Below are positions 4,734-15,353 of a DNA stretch of 16,486 nt, piece after piece. The position numbers and the translations under genes were made by a program. Origin of the DNA: Fidelibacterota bacterium (GTDB lineage Bacteria; Fidelibacterota; Marinisomatia; Marinisomatales; UBA2128); contig NVVH01000009.1 of the NCBI GenBank assembly GCA_002402135.1, forward strand, positions 4,908 to 21,393, read 5' to 3'. The notes below the pieces were generated by a model. It ran no database searches, was not told where the DNA came from, and saw nothing but the letters and a program-made list of their open reading frames with translations. How positions within the stretch are numbered: position 1 is the first letter of the stretch; every line of letters starts with the position of its first letter.

Positions 4734-7160
4734 ATGAAGAAGTGGGTGAAAATCACACTTTTAGTGGTAATCGCTTTGGTTTTAATGGCGGGGCTTTTCC
4801 TAAAGATATATTTCAACTACCCCTTGCCTCAGTACGAGGGAGAACTAACGCTTACTGAACTCCAAGAGCCCGTAGAGGTGTTTTTCGATGACTATGCCGT
4901 TCCTCATATTTTTGCGAAAAATGAACATGATCTCTTTTTTGTGGCTGGCTATCTGGTCGCCCGGGAACGCCTGTTTCAGATGACTGTTACTGCTGCATCC
5001 ACAGAAGGCCGGCTGGCGGAACTGTTTGGTGAGAGCGTTATCAGCAGCGATATTTATTTGCGGACATGGGGCATTCCGAAAGCGGCCGCGGCTCTGGCGG
5101 AAAATATGCATCCTGAGTCCAAGGCAATCAGCAAATACTTTTGTGACGGTGTAAATACCTACATCGCCAATACCGGTTCCGATCTTCCTGTGGAATTCAA
5201 ACTTCTAGGTATCAAACCTTTCCAGTGGCAGCCAAAGCATATCACCGGCTACGCCCGGATGATGGCCCACAATCTTTCGTTTAGCTGGCGAACGGAAATT
5301 CTTCTCTCCCGGCTCATGGACGGGACACTCAGTCAACGCAAAGTCCGCGACCTTTGGCCGAGATATCCTGAAGGGCAGCCCCTTATCAAACCGCCGGGGA
5401 AGCTCTACAGTCTTCTGGGAGAAACGATGAGCGATGAGGATCATAAGCTGAGAAAGATTATTCAGATGGATGCCAATCACTTGGGCTCTAATAATTTCGT
5501 TATCTCAGGAAGTCGTACGGCAACGGGAGCACCAATCCTGGCGAATGATCCCCATCTGCCGTTTTCTCAGCCCCCGGTCTGGTACGAGATGCATCTCTCG
5601 GGCGGAAGATTTAATGTGAGCGGTGTTACACTGCCAGGGATGCCGGTCATCATTCTGGGGCAGAACGAGGCAGCTGCCTGGGGTTTTACCAATTTGATGG
5701 TGGACGATATTGATTTCTACAAGGAGATTATATCTCCCGAAGATCCCAACCTCTATTTTTATGATGGTGAATACAAACCCATGACTGTGTGGGAAGAAAC
5801 CATCAGCGTCAAGGGAGGCGAGGACAGTGTGGTGGTCTTTCGGGAGACCGTCCATGGCCCTGTGGTTTCTGATCTTCATCCTCAATTGAAGGGTAGCGAC
5901 AAAGTAGTTTCCATGCGATGGGTAGGGCACGACACAACTTCTGATGAGATGTATGCTGCCATGAAGCTAAACCTAATGTCCAGCTGGGAAGATTTTCAAA
6001 CCGCTGGTGAATTGTATTCTGCTCCTGCACAAAATGTTGTATATGCCGACACTTCCGGGAATATTGGCTGGAGACCGTTCGGATGGATTCCCATGCGTGC
6101 CAAAGGAGATGAATTGGTACCGGTTGACGGAAGTGATCCCGGGAACGACTGGAGCGGATTTGTACCTGACGAGGAGATTCCTGTTATCTTTAACCCCGAG
6201 AATGGACTAATCATTACCGCCAATAACAAGGTGGTGGATGATTCCTACCCCCACTACATTTCTTCTTTTTGGGAGGATCCGTCCCGGGCCATGCGGCTGT
6301 GGGAAATACTGGATGTCCCGGAGTTGATTACGATGGAATACGCAAAGGATGCCATGGTGGATGTCACATCACCCTTTGCCCGGGAAGTTGCCGCTTATTT
6401 TGTATCGGCGTTTTCAGATAGCCCTCCGGAAGATGACAAGAATCTCCGGAAAGCAGTGGAACTTCTCTCCGGCTGGAACGGCGACCATTCGCCATCATCC
6501 CGGGCAGCTACGGTTTTCAACACAGCACTGATCCACCTTTTTGAAAACCTCTTTGCCGATGAACTGAATCTTCTTGGAGATGACGCCTATGAAAGCTGGC
6601 TCAGTTTTCCACCCTTGTCGCTGCGGAGTACCCGGTTTATCCTGAAAAACAGCCAATCCAGCGTATGGGATGATGTGACTACACCGGGGAAAGTGGAGAC
6701 CATGGATGAGATACTGCGAAAATCACTTACTGAGGGCGTTCGGGATATTGAAGAACTCGTCGGTCCAGATCCAAATATTTGGGCCTGGAGCAGACTGCAT
6801 ACTCTTACGCACCTTCACTCTATTGGACGTGAGAGTTCTATTCTTAATTGGTTGTTTGGATTTAATGTAGGTCCGTTCGAAACCGGCGGAAATTCCACCA
6901 CTGTTAATAACGGTGAGTATCGTTTATCAGCGCCGTATGATCACATTAATGGACCCTCTAAGAGAAGAGCAGTTGATATGAATGACTTGAACAACACACA
7001 GATTGTTCTTCCTACAGGGCAATCAGGTTTGCCGAAGAATGTTCACTACAGCGATCAAGCTGAACTTTTCAACGCCGGCCAATACCGTACAACGTTATTT
7101 GACGAAGAGGAGATACGTAAAGCCGGTTTCCGGAAATTGGTTTTGATTCCGAAAGATTAA
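4734..7160 (+). CDS. Penicillin acylase family protein (Ntn hydrolase), membrane-anchored
   Basis: This is an 808-residue member of the penicillin acylase/acyl-homoserine-lactone acylase family, close to the usual family length. Residues 5-24 form a hydrophobic N-terminal anchor or signal after MKKWVK, placing the enzyme outside the cytoplasmic membrane. The autoprocessing site is G251-S252 in GSNNFVISGSRTATG: the precursor is normally cleaved before the serine, which becomes the beta-chain N-terminal nucleophile. Downstream, LANDPHLPFSQPPVWYEMHL and GQNEAAAWGFTNLMVDDIDFY are conserved family segments. The C-terminal region retains the GGNSTTVNN stretch. Members hydrolyse amide bonds of acylated amines (beta-lactam side chains, acyl-homoserine lactones, N-acyl amino acids); the substrate here cannot be deduced. 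A GDPD gene starts eight bases after the stop, so it probably leads a three-gene operon. Confidence 0.92.
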   Translation: MKKWVKITLLVVIALVLMAGLFLKIYFNYPLPQYEGELTLTELQEPVEVFFDDYAVPHIFAKNEHDLFFVAGYLVARERLFQMTVTAASTEGRLAELFGESVISSDIYLRTWGIPKAAAALAENMHPESKAISKYFCDGVNTYIANTGSDLPVEFKLLGIKPFQWQPKHITGYARMMAHNLSFSWRTEILLSRLMDGTLSQRKVRDLWPRYPEGQPLIKPPGKLYSLLGETMSDEDHKLRKIIQMDANHLGSNNFVISGSRTATGAPILANDPHLPFSQPPVWYEMHLSGGRFNVSGVTLPGMPVIILGQNEAAAWGFTNLMVDDIDFYKEIISPEDPNLYFYDGEYKPMTVWEETISVKGGEDSVVVFRETVHGPVVSDLHPQLKGSDKVVSMRWVGHDTTSDEMYAAMKLNLMSSWEDFQTAGELYSAPAQNVVYADTSGNIGWRPFGWIPMRAKGDELVPVDGSDPGNDWSGFVPDEEIPVIFNPENGLIITANNKVVDDSYPHYISSFWEDPSRAMRLWEILDVPELITMEYAKDAMVDVTSPFAREVAAYFVSAFSDSPPEDDKNLRKAVELLSGWNGDHSPSSRAATVFNTALIHLFENLFADELNLLGDDAYESWLSFPPLSLRSTRFILKNSQSSVWDDVTTPGKVETMDEILRKSLTEGVRDIEELVGPDPNIWAWSRLHTLTHLHSIGRESSILNWLFGFNVGPFETGGNSTTVNNGEYRLSAPYDHINGPSKRRAVDMNDLNNTQIVLPTGQSGLPKNVHYSDQAELFNAGQYRTTLFDEEEIRKAGFRKLVLIPKD

Positions 7161-7168
7161 TTTACGCC

Positions 7169-8011
7169 ATGATAATCTTTCTTATAATGCTGGCTGTGTT
7201 TCTTGCCATAATGGCGAAGCACTTATTTTTTTGGCGGCCGCTCGATGTCGACCGTCTTTATGCAAACAGCCCTCTTCTAATGGGCCATCGCGGCTCCCCG
7301 AAAACACGCCCGGAAAATACATCTCCCTCATTTAACCACGCTGTAGAATCTGGCTTATCTGCCGTGGAGATTGATGTTATGGCTACACGGGACGGGAAGA
7401 TTGTTTGTTCGCATAATCACGATCTTGAACGGGAGACTGATGGTCTTGGTTACGTACATGAAATGGGTTATGATGACTTAAAGGGAGTAAATGCGGGGAT
7501 AAAATATCCCGAGTTATCTCCCACACCTATCCCTCTCCTTGAGGAAGTGATAGACGAACTTCCGGAGGAGATATTTCTGAATATCGAGATCAAACCCGAG
7601 AAACCGTTCGGATTGAAAACGGCTGATCTTCTGGTAAAGCTGATTCGAGAGAAAAATCTTCATCATCGCGTGGTTGTTTCCAGCTTTCATCCGTTCATCA
7701 TCTGGCGCGTTAAATTCCTCGATAAGGGTATTCCAACGGCTTATATTTGGAGTAATCAGCTGGTTCCGAAAATTTTAAGAAAACCTTGGTTCATTAACCT
7801 GGTACATCCTGATATGCTAAATCCTGAGGCTCATCTGGTTACGGAAAATCTTGTGAGCTATGCCCGTCGTAAAGGAGTGCGCCTGAATGTCTGGACGGTG
7901 AACAATTACCCGGCCATGATCTGGCTTTTAAAGCAAGGTGTAGATGGCATTATTTCTGATTATCCTAATTTGATGCTAAAAGCTGCAAATTCTATAAAGG
8001 GAAACCAATGA
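7169..8011 (+). CDS. Glycerophosphodiester phosphodiesterase family protein, membrane-anchored
   Basis: This is a 280-residue GDPD-family TIM-barrel enzyme that hydrolyses glycerophosphodiesters to glycerol 3-phosphate and an alcohol. Residues 2-20 are a hydrophobic N-terminal segment, so it is probably exported or anchored. Catalytic motifs are MGHRGSPKTRPENT (H40-R41, E49), AVEIDVMATRDG (metal-binding E67 and D69) and SHNHDLERETDG, where H82 is the expected catalytic acid/base. The residue after H82 is Asn where many members have Asp, a mild deviation. NVWTVNN and GVDGIISDYPN near the C-terminus are typical of the family. It starts eight bases after the acylase gene and overlaps the next gene by four bases (ATGA), so the three are translationally linked. 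A role in phospholipid head-group scavenging is likely but inferred. Confidence 0.9.
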   Translation: MIIFLIMLAVFLAIMAKHLFFWRPLDVDRLYANSPLLMGHRGSPKTRPENTSPSFNHAVESGLSAVEIDVMATRDGKIVCSHNHDLERETDGLGYVHEMGYDDLKGVNAGIKYPELSPTPIPLLEEVIDELPEEIFLNIEIKPEKPFGLKTADLLVKLIREKNLHHRVVVSSFHPFIIWRVKFLDKGIPTAYIWSNQLVPKILRKPWFINLVHPDMLNPEAHLVTENLVSYARRKGVRLNVWTVNNYPAMIWLLKQGVDGIISDYPNLMLKAANSIKGNQ

Positions 8012-9810
8012 GACTTTTGAACATGAAAATACTATTGCTGTCTACTGTCATTCTGTTGACATCCTGCGGACCGAGTGAGTACGTTGAAATTACCACTGAT
8101 GAGATTTTGAATCACATTAAAACTCTTTCAGATGATCGTTACGAAGGTCGCAGAGCGGGAGAAATTGGCGACAGAAAAGCTGCTCGCTATATCATTCGCC
8201 ATTTCAGGGCTGCCGGGTTAGATCCAATGGGTGGCCGGCCGGGTTCTTTTCGCCAACAGTTCGATTTTATAAGCGGAGTGAAAGTAGGCAGGAGGAACAG
8301 TCTTACCTTTATTTACGAGGACGGCAGCAGGAGTCGACTCCACAGCGGAAAAGAATTTGTACCATTCGGTTTCTCCTCAAGCGAAGAAGCGTCAGGTGAA
8401 ATTGTATTTGCCGGCTACGGCATCTCTGCCGATACTTTGGGGTACGATGATTATGCCGAGATAGATGTGGCAGGAAAGATTGTATTGCTACTCAGGTATT
8501 CTCCCGACGGAACCAATCCCCACGGTGATTTCAGCCGTTACACTTCTCTTAGGTACAAAGCCATGAAGGCCCGGGAAAAAGGAGCGGTTGCAGTCATGAT
8601 TGCCAGCGGGCCGGCAGATGAGGAAGATGAAAATTATCTGGTGAAGAGCGGTTTTGGTCACAGGGGAGCATCTGTGGGGATTCCTGTAGTTTATCTGACA
8701 ATGAAATCTGCTATTGGCATTATCGAACATGCGGGTAAGGACCTTAAAGAGGTTCAAGAACAGATGAATGAACAGCGGGAATCTGTTACGTTCACGATTC
8801 CTATATTTGCTGAGATAGAAACCGATGTTGAAAAAGTACCAGCAACCTCCACCAACATCGTAGGCGGGGTGGAAGGGACAGATCCGGAGCTGAAAGATGA
8901 ATATATTGTGGTGGGAGCCCACTACGATCATCTTGGTTGGGGCGGAGATGGTGCCATGATCAAGGATACGGTGGCTATTCACAACGGTGCCGATGATAAC
9001 GCTTCCGGTACAGCCGGGCTCATAGAACTTGCGGAGTGGTTTGCCGCGAATCCTCAACCGCGTAGTTTGATTTTTGTCGCCTTTGGCGCCGAAGAGTTGG
9101 GCCTGCTTGGATCAGCAACTTTTGCAGATAAACCTCCCGTTCCGCGGGATCAGATTACCGCTATGGTGAACATGGATATGATCGGTCGGATGGAAGACAA
9201 CGAGTTTATTGCCGGTGGTGCCGGGACGTCTTCCATCTGGAAGGATTTGGTGTCGGAGAAAGCATCTGAATTTGGGCTGAAACCCAAGTTTGATAATTCC
9301 GGCTTCGGCTCCAGCGATCATCAATCGTTTTACGTCAAGGACATCCCTGTACTTTTCTTTTTCACTGGTACGCACACCGATTACCATCGTCCTAGTGACG
9401 ATTGGATCTGGATCAACGCTGAAGGCGAAGTGCTGATTGCAAAAGTGATCCGAGATGTTTTGGTGGATTTAGGTCGTCGTGATGAACGCCCTGATTTTGT
9501 GGAAGTCCAGCAGGAGCAGCCCGGCGGTAGGCGAGGGTTTGCCGTTTCTCTGGGAACTATCCCTGACTATGCCGCCACAGATATTGAAGGGATGAGAATC
9601 TCCGGTGCCCGGAAGGGGAGTCCGGCCCACAAAGCCGGCATGAAGGGTGGCGACATCCTGGTGAAACTTGGGGACAATGAAATTAAAAGCATTTACGACT
9701 ATATGTACGCTCTGCAAGAGGCGAAAGCCGGCGAACCCACTGAGGCAGTCCTACTTCGTGGTGGGCAGCGTATAACCTTGGAGGTGATTCCGGCAAGAAG
9801 ACGGGAGTAA
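8008..9810 (+). CDS. M28 family metallopeptidase lipoprotein with PA and PDZ domains
   Basis: This is a 600-residue zinc aminopeptidase-type protein. The N-terminus is a lipoprotein signal ending in the lipobox LLTSC (C20), so it is probably lipid-anchored outside the inner membrane. A protease-associated (PA) domain lies at about residues 125-240. The M28 catalytic domain (about 280-490) has its metal and catalytic residues: AHYDHLG (H305), HNGADDNASG (D329/D330), FGAEELGLLGS (E362/E363), NMDMIGR (D390), GSSDHQSF and the C-terminal ligand region THTDYHRPSDDW (H460). A C-terminal PDZ domain (about 510-597) includes SPAHKAGMKGGDILVKLG. It probably trims peptides in the periplasm or at the outer membrane. 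The start codon overlaps the GDPD stop by four bases. A second in-frame Met six codons in could also start the signal peptide. Confidence 0.93.
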   Translation: MRLLNMKILLLSTVILLTSCGPSEYVEITTDEILNHIKTLSDDRYEGRRAGEIGDRKAARYIIRHFRAAGLDPMGGRPGSFRQQFDFISGVKVGRRNSLTFIYEDGSRSRLHSGKEFVPFGFSSSEEASGEIVFAGYGISADTLGYDDYAEIDVAGKIVLLLRYSPDGTNPHGDFSRYTSLRYKAMKAREKGAVAVMIASGPADEEDENYLVKSGFGHRGASVGIPVVYLTMKSAIGIIEHAGKDLKEVQEQMNEQRESVTFTIPIFAEIETDVEKVPATSTNIVGGVEGTDPELKDEYIVVGAHYDHLGWGGDGAMIKDTVAIHNGADDNASGTAGLIELAEWFAANPQPRSLIFVAFGAEELGLLGSATFADKPPVPRDQITAMVNMDMIGRMEDNEFIAGGAGTSSIWKDLVSEKASEFGLKPKFDNSGFGSSDHQSFYVKDIPVLFFFTGTHTDYHRPSDDWIWINAEGEVLIAKVIRDVLVDLGRRDERPDFVEVQQEQPGGRRGFAVSLGTIPDYAATDIEGMRISGARKGSPAHKAGMKGGDILVKLGDNEIKSIYDYMYALQEAKAGEPTEAVLLRGGQRITLEVIPARRRE

Positions 9811-9901
9811 GGCACTTCTTTCACATTTAACATCCTGTGGTTTGTATCCTAGAGGATAACATGTCGAAAACCTCAGGAGAATTCCTTAAGCTTTTTGGTG
9901 A

Positions 9902-10362
9902 AGCGCCCGTTTCCTTTGCCGAAAAATCTACCGATGGTTTGCTTATGGTTTGGTAGCTGAAAATTTCATCGATGAGATGGCAACTGTCATGAGGGACAAT
10001 GACTATGAGCTGATGCCGGTTCTGAAAGCGCTGTTCCAGAGCGTCCATTTCAACAGCGAACAGTTTTACGGAACAGATATACGCAATCCGCTGAATATCG
10101 TAGCAGGTACGAGCCGGCTTATCCTAACCCTTCCAACCCGACTACCACCATCAGTTACAGTTTACCTGAACGGACGCGGGTGACACTAACCGTTTAAGAC
10201 CTGAAGGGTCGGGAGGAGGTGAAACGACTGGTTAGGGGTGTCAAATCCACCGGAAAATATAGAATTACAGTGGATGCCAACGGTTGGGCTTCCGGTACCT
10301 ATCTGGTCCGCCTCGAGACGCCCTCCTTTTCAGCGGTACGGAAACTGCTGCTGGTAAAGTAG
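9902..10362 (+). pseudogene. Decayed DUF1800-family protein gene with T9SS sorting domain
   Basis: Frame 2 from 9902, just after a stop at 9899-9901, reads ARFLCRKIYRWFAYGLVAEN and continues through MRDNDYELMPVLKALFQSVHF to GTDIRNPLN at about 10100. This is the conserved end of DUF1800 proteins (arFLaRKlyrwF, then a segment near S-x-x-F). The frame then changes. Frame 1 from about 10126 reads AYPNPSNPTTTISYSLPE, is interrupted by TAA at 10195-10197 where a Tyr codon is expected (V-stop-D-L-K-G), and resumes through SGTYLVRLE to RKLLLVK and TAG at 10360-10362. That is a complete T9SS type A sorting domain. Most of the N-terminal domain is missing, as is the usual tail of DUF1800 after RNPLN. 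The four lesions (5' loss, upstream stop, frameshift, internal stop) indicate a relic, not a working gene. Confidence 0.8.
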
Positions 10363-10507
10363 AACTTTAGTCATAAGAAGCTCTCCCCCTTTCCTCCTTC
10401 TAATAATCCATAAATTCAATTGTCTAACCAGTAATTTGAGTATGAAAAAATCCTGCTGATTCTCTTTTGATTCAACCTCTCCGAGAGATAATTTCAATGT
10501 TGTCCTC

Positions 10508-13339
10508 ATGGTTACACTGAATGATAAGATAGTTATCCGCGGCGCCCGAGAGCACAACCTTAAGAATATTAATGTTGAGATTCCCCGCAACAAGTTTATA
10601 GTCATTACGGGGTTATCCGGATCTGGTAAATCCTCCCTCGCTTTTGATACCATTTATGCCGAAGGTCAGCGCCGATACGTAGAATCTCTTTCATCTTACG
10701 CCCGCCAGTTCCTGAGCCTTATGGAGAAGCCCGATGTGGACTACATCGAGGGACTCTCACCAGCCATATCAATTGAGCAGAAAGCCTCTTCCCGTAATCC
10801 ACGATCCACCGTAGGAACAGTTACAGAAATTCATGATTACTTGAGATTGCTTTACGCTCGCATCGGAACTCCTTACTGCTGGGAGTGCGGCGATCCTATC
10901 CAGCGGCAGACAGTACAGCAGATTGTAGATGTGATATTGGAATTCCCGAAGGATGCAAAGCTCAGGATTCTGGCTCCCGTTGTCAGAGGGCGGAAAGGGC
11001 AGTTCAAGGAAGTGTTCAAGGAAATTCAACGGGAAGGATTTTTGCGAGTACGAGTGGATGGTAAATTTCGCAGGATCTCTGATAAAATAATACTCCACAA
11101 AGACAAGAAGCATAGCATCGAGGTGGTGGTGGATCGTATCATTCTCGATAATGAGCAGAAGGAACGGTTGACGGAATCTGTAGAATTGGCGCTGAAGATC
11201 GGTTCAGGGTTGGTGATTGTGAATCATGGAGGGAAAGGTGAGACCATCTTCAGCGAGCACTTCGCCTGTCCTAAGTGCGGCGTTAGCATGGAGGAGCTGT
11301 CGCCCCGGATGTTTTCGTTTAATTCTCCGTATGGCGCTTGTAAAACCTGTGATGGTCTCGGCTCCCACAAAGAGATAGATCCTGATCTGCTGGTGCCGGA
11401 CAAGAAAAAATCACTTGTGCAGGGCGTCATCGCGCCGCTGGGGGAACAACCCCGGGGAAGCTGGTACAGCGCAATCCTAAAAAGTTTGGCCAAACACTAC
11501 GGATTTAATTTTACTACACCGTGGTACAAACTTTCTTCAAACGTCAGGAAAGTTCTTCTCTGGGGAACTGCTGGTGAAAAAGTAAGAATCCAGTATAAGT
11601 CCAGCCGTTTTTCCGGGGACTACACAGGTGGATTTGAGGGTGTGGTTCATAATCTGGAGCGGCGGTATCTCCAGACTCGATCAGCCAACATTCAGGAATG
11701 GATCGAGCAGTATATGAGTATGCGTCCCTGCCCGGAATGTGAAGGCGCCCGTCTGCGGAAAGAGTCGCTGGCTGTAAAAGTGGGTGATATGGATATTGGT
11801 GCACTCTCCAGGCTTTCCATCAGTGCGTCGGATCAATTTTTTCAATCGCTGAAAATGACAGTTTCCCAGAAAAAAATAGCCAAACAGATATTGAAAGAGC
11901 TCCGGGAGCGCCTGCAGTTTCTTGTCAATGTAGGGCTTGAATATCTAACTCTGGACCGGAGTGCAACAACTCTTTCCGGCGGGGAGGCCCAGCGCATCAG
12001 GCTGGCCACACAGATCGGCTCCCAGCTGGTGGGTGTTCTCTACATTCTGGATGAACCGTCCATCGGCTTACATCAGCGGGACAACAAGCGGTTGATCAGC
12101 ACATTAACCCGTCTTCGCGATTTGGGGAACACAGTAGTAGTGGTGGAACATGACCGGGAGACGATTGAGTCTGCAGATCACATCATTGACTTGGGCCCTG
12201 GTGCCGGTGATGAGGGTGGAAGCGTTATATATGAGGGGTCTCCGCAAAACATGAATGGATCGGGGAAATCTGTAACAGGACTGTATCTCACCGGCAAACG
12301 GAAGATTGAGGTACCTGATAAACGAAGAAACGGGACGGGGAAATTCCTCATATTAAAAGGCGCCAAGGGAAATAATCTTAAAACATTAGATGTATCCTTC
12401 CCGTTGGGGAATTTTATTTGTATCACGGGAGTATCAGGCTCTGGAAAGAGCACCATGGTCAATGAAACTTTGTATCCTGTTTTGGCCCGGGAACTGAACA
12501 ATGCCCGAACTTATCCTTTGCCTCACAATGAATTAACAGGGACAATCTATCTTGATAAGGTGATCGATATTGATCAGTCTCCCATCGGCAGAACACCACG
12601 ATCCAACCCTGCCACCTACACGGGAGTTTTTACACCCATTCGAGATCTGTTCGCTCAACTGCCGGAATCAAAAATCCGGGGATACAAGCCAGGCCGTTTC
12701 TCCTTCAACGTTAAAGGGGGACGGTGTGAATCTTGTCAAGGGGGTGGCCTGATAAAAATAGAGATGCACTTTTTGCCGGATGTCTATGTTCAATGTGAGG
12801 TGTGCAGGGGATCCCGCTACAACCGGGAGACATTGGAGATTAACTACAAAGGGAAAACGATTGCTAATGTGTTGAACATGAGCGTGGAAGAAGCGCTGGA
12901 TTTCTTCAAAAATATTCCTCAGATTAAACGGAAGTTGCAGACCCTTCACGACGTAGGTTTGGGATATATTAAACTTGGACAGCAGGCGACAACACTTTCA
13001 GGAGGTGAAGCCCAGCGTGTCAAACTTTCCAGCGAACTTTCCCGCATCGGTACTGGCCGGACAATCTATATCCTTGATGAGCCCACCACCGGACTCCACT
13101 TTGAGGATGTCCGCATGCTGTTGGATGTTCTCAACAAACTTGTGGAGAAGGGGAACACAGTGATTGTTATTGAGCACAACCTAGATGTCATCAAGACCGC
13201 TGACTGGATCATTGATCTCGGCCCGGAAGGCGGGGATGCCGGCGGCTTTGTCGTTGCCGAAGGGACGCCGGAACAGGTTTCCAAAGTGCGTAAATCATTC
13301 ACAGGTAAATTTCTGAAGCCCATCCTGAATAATCGATAA
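10508..13339 (+). CDS. uvrA: Excinuclease ABC subunit A
   Basis: This is a 943-residue UvrA, the damage-sensing ATPase of nucleotide excision repair, which loads UvrB on lesions; the length is normal. ATPase half I has Walker A GLSGSGKS at residues 35-42, signature LSGGEAQR from 489 and Walker [11 protein letters not shown] (D515/E516). Half II has GVSGSGKS at 641-648, LSGGEAQR from 830 and [10 protein letters not shown]. Both zinc modules are intact: C254/C257 with C278/C281, and C740/C743 with C763/C766. No strong Shine-Dalgarno precedes the ATG. A weak promoter candidate, TTGATT (10467-10472) and TAATTT (10489-10494), lies upstream, and I see no clear LexA-type operator. Transketolase begins eight bases after the stop, so the two are probably co-transcribed. 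Confidence 0.98.
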   Translation: MVTLNDKIVIRGAREHNLKNINVEIPRNKFIVITGLSGSGKSSLAFDTIYAEGQRRYVESLSSYARQFLSLMEKPDVDYIEGLSPAISIEQKASSRNPRSTVGTVTEIHDYLRLLYARIGTPYCWECGDPIQRQTVQQIVDVILEFPKDAKLRILAPVVRGRKGQFKEVFKEIQREGFLRVRVDGKFRRISDKIILHKDKKHSIEVVVDRIILDNEQKERLTESVELALKIGSGLVIVNHGGKGETIFSEHFACPKCGVSMEELSPRMFSFNSPYGACKTCDGLGSHKEIDPDLLVPDKKKSLVQGVIAPLGEQPRGSWYSAILKSLAKHYGFNFTTPWYKLSSNVRKVLLWGTAGEKVRIQYKSSRFSGDYTGGFEGVVHNLERRYLQTRSANIQEWIEQYMSMRPCPECEGARLRKESLAVKVGDMDIGALSRLSISASDQFFQSLKMTVSQKKIAKQILKELRERLQFLVNVGLEYLTLDRSATTLSGGEAQRIRLATQIGSQLVGVLYILDEPSIGLHQRDNKRLISTLTRLRDLGNTVVVVEHDRETIESADHIIDLGPGAGDEGGSVIYEGSPQNMNGSGKSVTGLYLTGKRKIEVPDKRRNGTGKFLILKGAKGNNLKTLDVSFPLGNFICITGVSGSGKSTMVNETLYPVLARELNNARTYPLPHNELTGTIYLDKVIDIDQSPIGRTPRSNPATYTGVFTPIRDLFAQLPESKIRGYKPGRFSFNVKGGRCESCQGGGLIKIEMHFLPDVYVQCEVCRGSRYNRETLEINYKGKTIANVLNMSVEEALDFFKNIPQIKRKLQTLHDVGLGYIKLGQQATTLSGGEAQRVKLSSELSRIGTGRTIYILDEPTTGLHFEDVRMLLDVLNKLVEKGNTVIVIEHNLDVIKTADWIIDLGPEGGDAGGFVVAEGTPEQVSKVRKSFTGKFLKPILNNR

Positions 13340-13347
13340 AGAATGTA

Positions 13348-15327
13348 ATGGAATCTCAAACAGATCAGCTATGCATCAATACCCTCCGCTTCCTGGCAGT
13401 GGATATGGTGGAAGCGGCAAATTCTGGTCATCCCGGCTTGCCGCTGGGGGCCGCCCCCATGGCCCATGTTCTCTGGTCGCGCTTCCTGAATCACAATCCC
13501 CGCAACCCTGACTGGTTTAACCGCGACCGGTTTATCCTTTCTGCCGGCCACGGTTCTGCGTTGCTCTACGGACTCCTTCATCTCCACGGATATGATCTTG
13601 CTCTCGATGAACTGAAGAACTTCCGGCAGTGGGGAAGTAAGACACCCGGACACCCTGAAAATGGCCTGACGCCCGGCGTGGAGTGTACCTCCGGTCCACT
13701 GGGACAGGGATTTGCCATGGGCGTCGGCATGGCTATGACAGAAAAGTTTCTGGCGGAGAAATATAACCGTTCTGGATTTAATATTATTGATCACTACACC
13801 TACGCCATAGTATCTGACGGCGACCTCATGGAGGGTGTTTCCTCAGAGGCGTCATCCCTGGCCGGACATTGGGGAATGGGGAAGCTCATCTATCTCTACG
13901 ACAGTAACCGGATTTCCATTGAAGGGAGTACAGACCTGGCCTTCACCGAAGATGTGAAGAGCCGGTTCCGCTCTTACGGCTGGCAGGTTGTAAATGTAGA
14001 TGACGGCACGGACCTTGACGCTATTGAACAGGCCATTTCGGGCGCCCGTCAGGACGCAGATCACCCTTCACTGGTGATGATAAGAACAAACATCGGTTAC
14101 GGCAGTCCCAAGCAGGATGACGCCTCTGCCCACGGCGCTCCGCTGGGACCTAAAGCGGCTCAAGCAACCCGAGAAAAGCTGGATTGGCCGGCTGAGCCCT
14201 CATTCTATATCCCTGATGAAGTTAGTGATTTTCATGCTAGGAGACTGGAGTCGCTGGCGAGCAAGGAGAAGGAATGGAAGGATCTGCTGGAAGCATACGG
14301 AACCGAACATACGGAATTGGCAAACAGCTTAACGGGGGTTATGGCCGGAGAGCTGCCGGAAGCTTGGCGGGAGACCATCCCGACATTTTCGACTGACGAA
14401 GGTCCTCTAGCTACGAGAAGTGCTTCCGGTCAAACGCTAAATAGACTGGCGGAAAAGATTGACAATTTTATAGGCGGCTCAGCTGATCTGTCCCCGTCCA
14501 ATATGACGGTGCTGTCTGAGAAGGAGACTTTCGGACTGAATGGCGACTGGGGCCCCAACATTCATTTCGGTGTGCGGGAGCACGCCATGGCGGCCATCTG
14601 CAACGGTGCCGCGCTTCACGGCGGTGTAGTGCCCTACGCCGGCACATTCCTGGTTTTTGCGGACTATATGCGCCCGGCTTTACGATTAGCGGCGATCATG
14701 CAGACGAAGACCATATTCATTTTTACCCACGACAGCATCGGTGTAGGCGAAGACGGCCCTACGCACCAGCCTATCGAACACATTATGGCTCTCCGGGCCA
14801 TCCCGGGGCTGACGGTTCTCCGCCCTGCCGACGCCAATGAAACGGCTCTTGCCTGGCAGACGGCATTGGAAACTAACGGACCTGTGGCCATGCTTCTAAC
14901 CCGACAGAAACTTCCCGTGATTAATCCAGTTATGACTGCTGATGAATTTTCTCGGGGAGCTTACATCCTGTCTGACAGTGATGCAGTTCCAGACGTTGTG
15001 CTGGTGGCTACCGGCTCGGAAGTGGCTCTGGCAATGGCAAGTAAAGAAGCACTCGAAACTGACAATCTGTCTATAAGGGTGGTTTCCATGCCGTCGTGGG
15101 AGTTGTTTGAAAGCCAGCCAGAGGGTTACCGCCTTGAACTTTTTCCGCCTGATGTGCAGACATTGGCTATTGAAGCCGGAATCACTCAGGGGTGGCAGAA
15201 ATATACTGACAATGTCATGGGACTGGATCACTTTGGAGCTTCAGCTCCCGGATGGGTGGTTTTCGAAAAACTGGGATTTACGGTAGATAATGTTGTTGAA
15301 CGGATAAGGACACTTTTTAACAACTGA
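13348..15327 (+). CDS. tkt: Transketolase
   Basis: This is a 659-residue full-length transketolase, which transfers two-carbon ketol units between sugar phosphates in the pentose phosphate pathway. The thiamine-diphosphate (ThDP) domain shows [18 protein letters not shown] (H28), [11 protein letters not shown] (H68), GPLGQG (116-121) and the Mg/ThDP motif SDGDLMEG (156-163) with N187 in YDSNRISI. The pyrimidine-binding domain has [10 protein letters not shown] with the catalytic glutamate E411 and [20 protein letters not shown] (H461 and onward). A C-terminal transketolase domain follows. All usual catalytic residues are present, in contrast to the paralogue downstream. It lies eight bases after uvrA and 26 bases before the second transketolase-like gene. 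No Shine-Dalgarno is obvious. Confidence 0.97.
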   Translation: MESQTDQLCINTLRFLAVDMVEAANSGHPGLPLGAAPMAHVLWSRFLNHNPRNPDWFNRDRFILSAGHGSALLYGLLHLHGYDLALDELKNFRQWGSKTPGHPENGLTPGVECTSGPLGQGFAMGVGMAMTEKFLAEKYNRSGFNIIDHYTYAIVSDGDLMEGVSSEASSLAGHWGMGKLIYLYDSNRISIEGSTDLAFTEDVKSRFRSYGWQVVNVDDGTDLDAIEQAISGARQDADHPSLVMIRTNIGYGSPKQDDASAHGAPLGPKAAQATREKLDWPAEPSFYIPDEVSDFHARRLESLASKEKEWKDLLEAYGTEHTELANSLTGVMAGELPEAWRETIPTFSTDEGPLATRSASGQTLNRLAEKIDNFIGGSADLSPSNMTVLSEKETFGLNGDWGPNIHFGVREHAMAAICNGAALHGGVVPYAGTFLVFADYMRPALRLAAIMQTKTIFIFTHDSIGVGEDGPTHQPIEHIMALRAIPGLTVLRPADANETALAWQTALETNGPVAMLLTRQKLPVINPVMTADEFSRGAYILSDSDAVPDVVLVATGSEVALAMASKEALETDNLSIRVVSMPSWELFESQPEGYRLELFPPDVQTLAIEAGITQGWQKYTDNVMGLDHFGASAPGWVVFEKLGFTVDNVVERIRTLFNN

Positions 15328-15353
15328 CATACTTTTTTTTGAGATTGTAATCA

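Noticed and set aside
9845..9858. TATCC-TAGA-GGATA palindrome after the M28 gene
   Set aside because: Arms are only five bases and no T-run follows, so neither a terminator nor an operator can be supported.
9861..9956. Short ATG frame (MSKTSGEFLKLFGEA...) before the DUF1800 relic
   Set aside because: Only about 30 codons, no ribosome-binding site of note, and it overlaps the relic in another frame; more likely debris of the same decayed gene.
10100..10200. Programmed frameshift or stop-codon readthrough in the DUF1800/T9SS region
   Set aside because: There are several independent lesions and most of the N-terminal domain is missing, so simple decay explains it better than recoding.
10363..10507. 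LexA/SOS operator upstream of uvrA
   Set aside because: No palindrome resembling a known SOS box could be found; the operator in this lineage is also not known to me.
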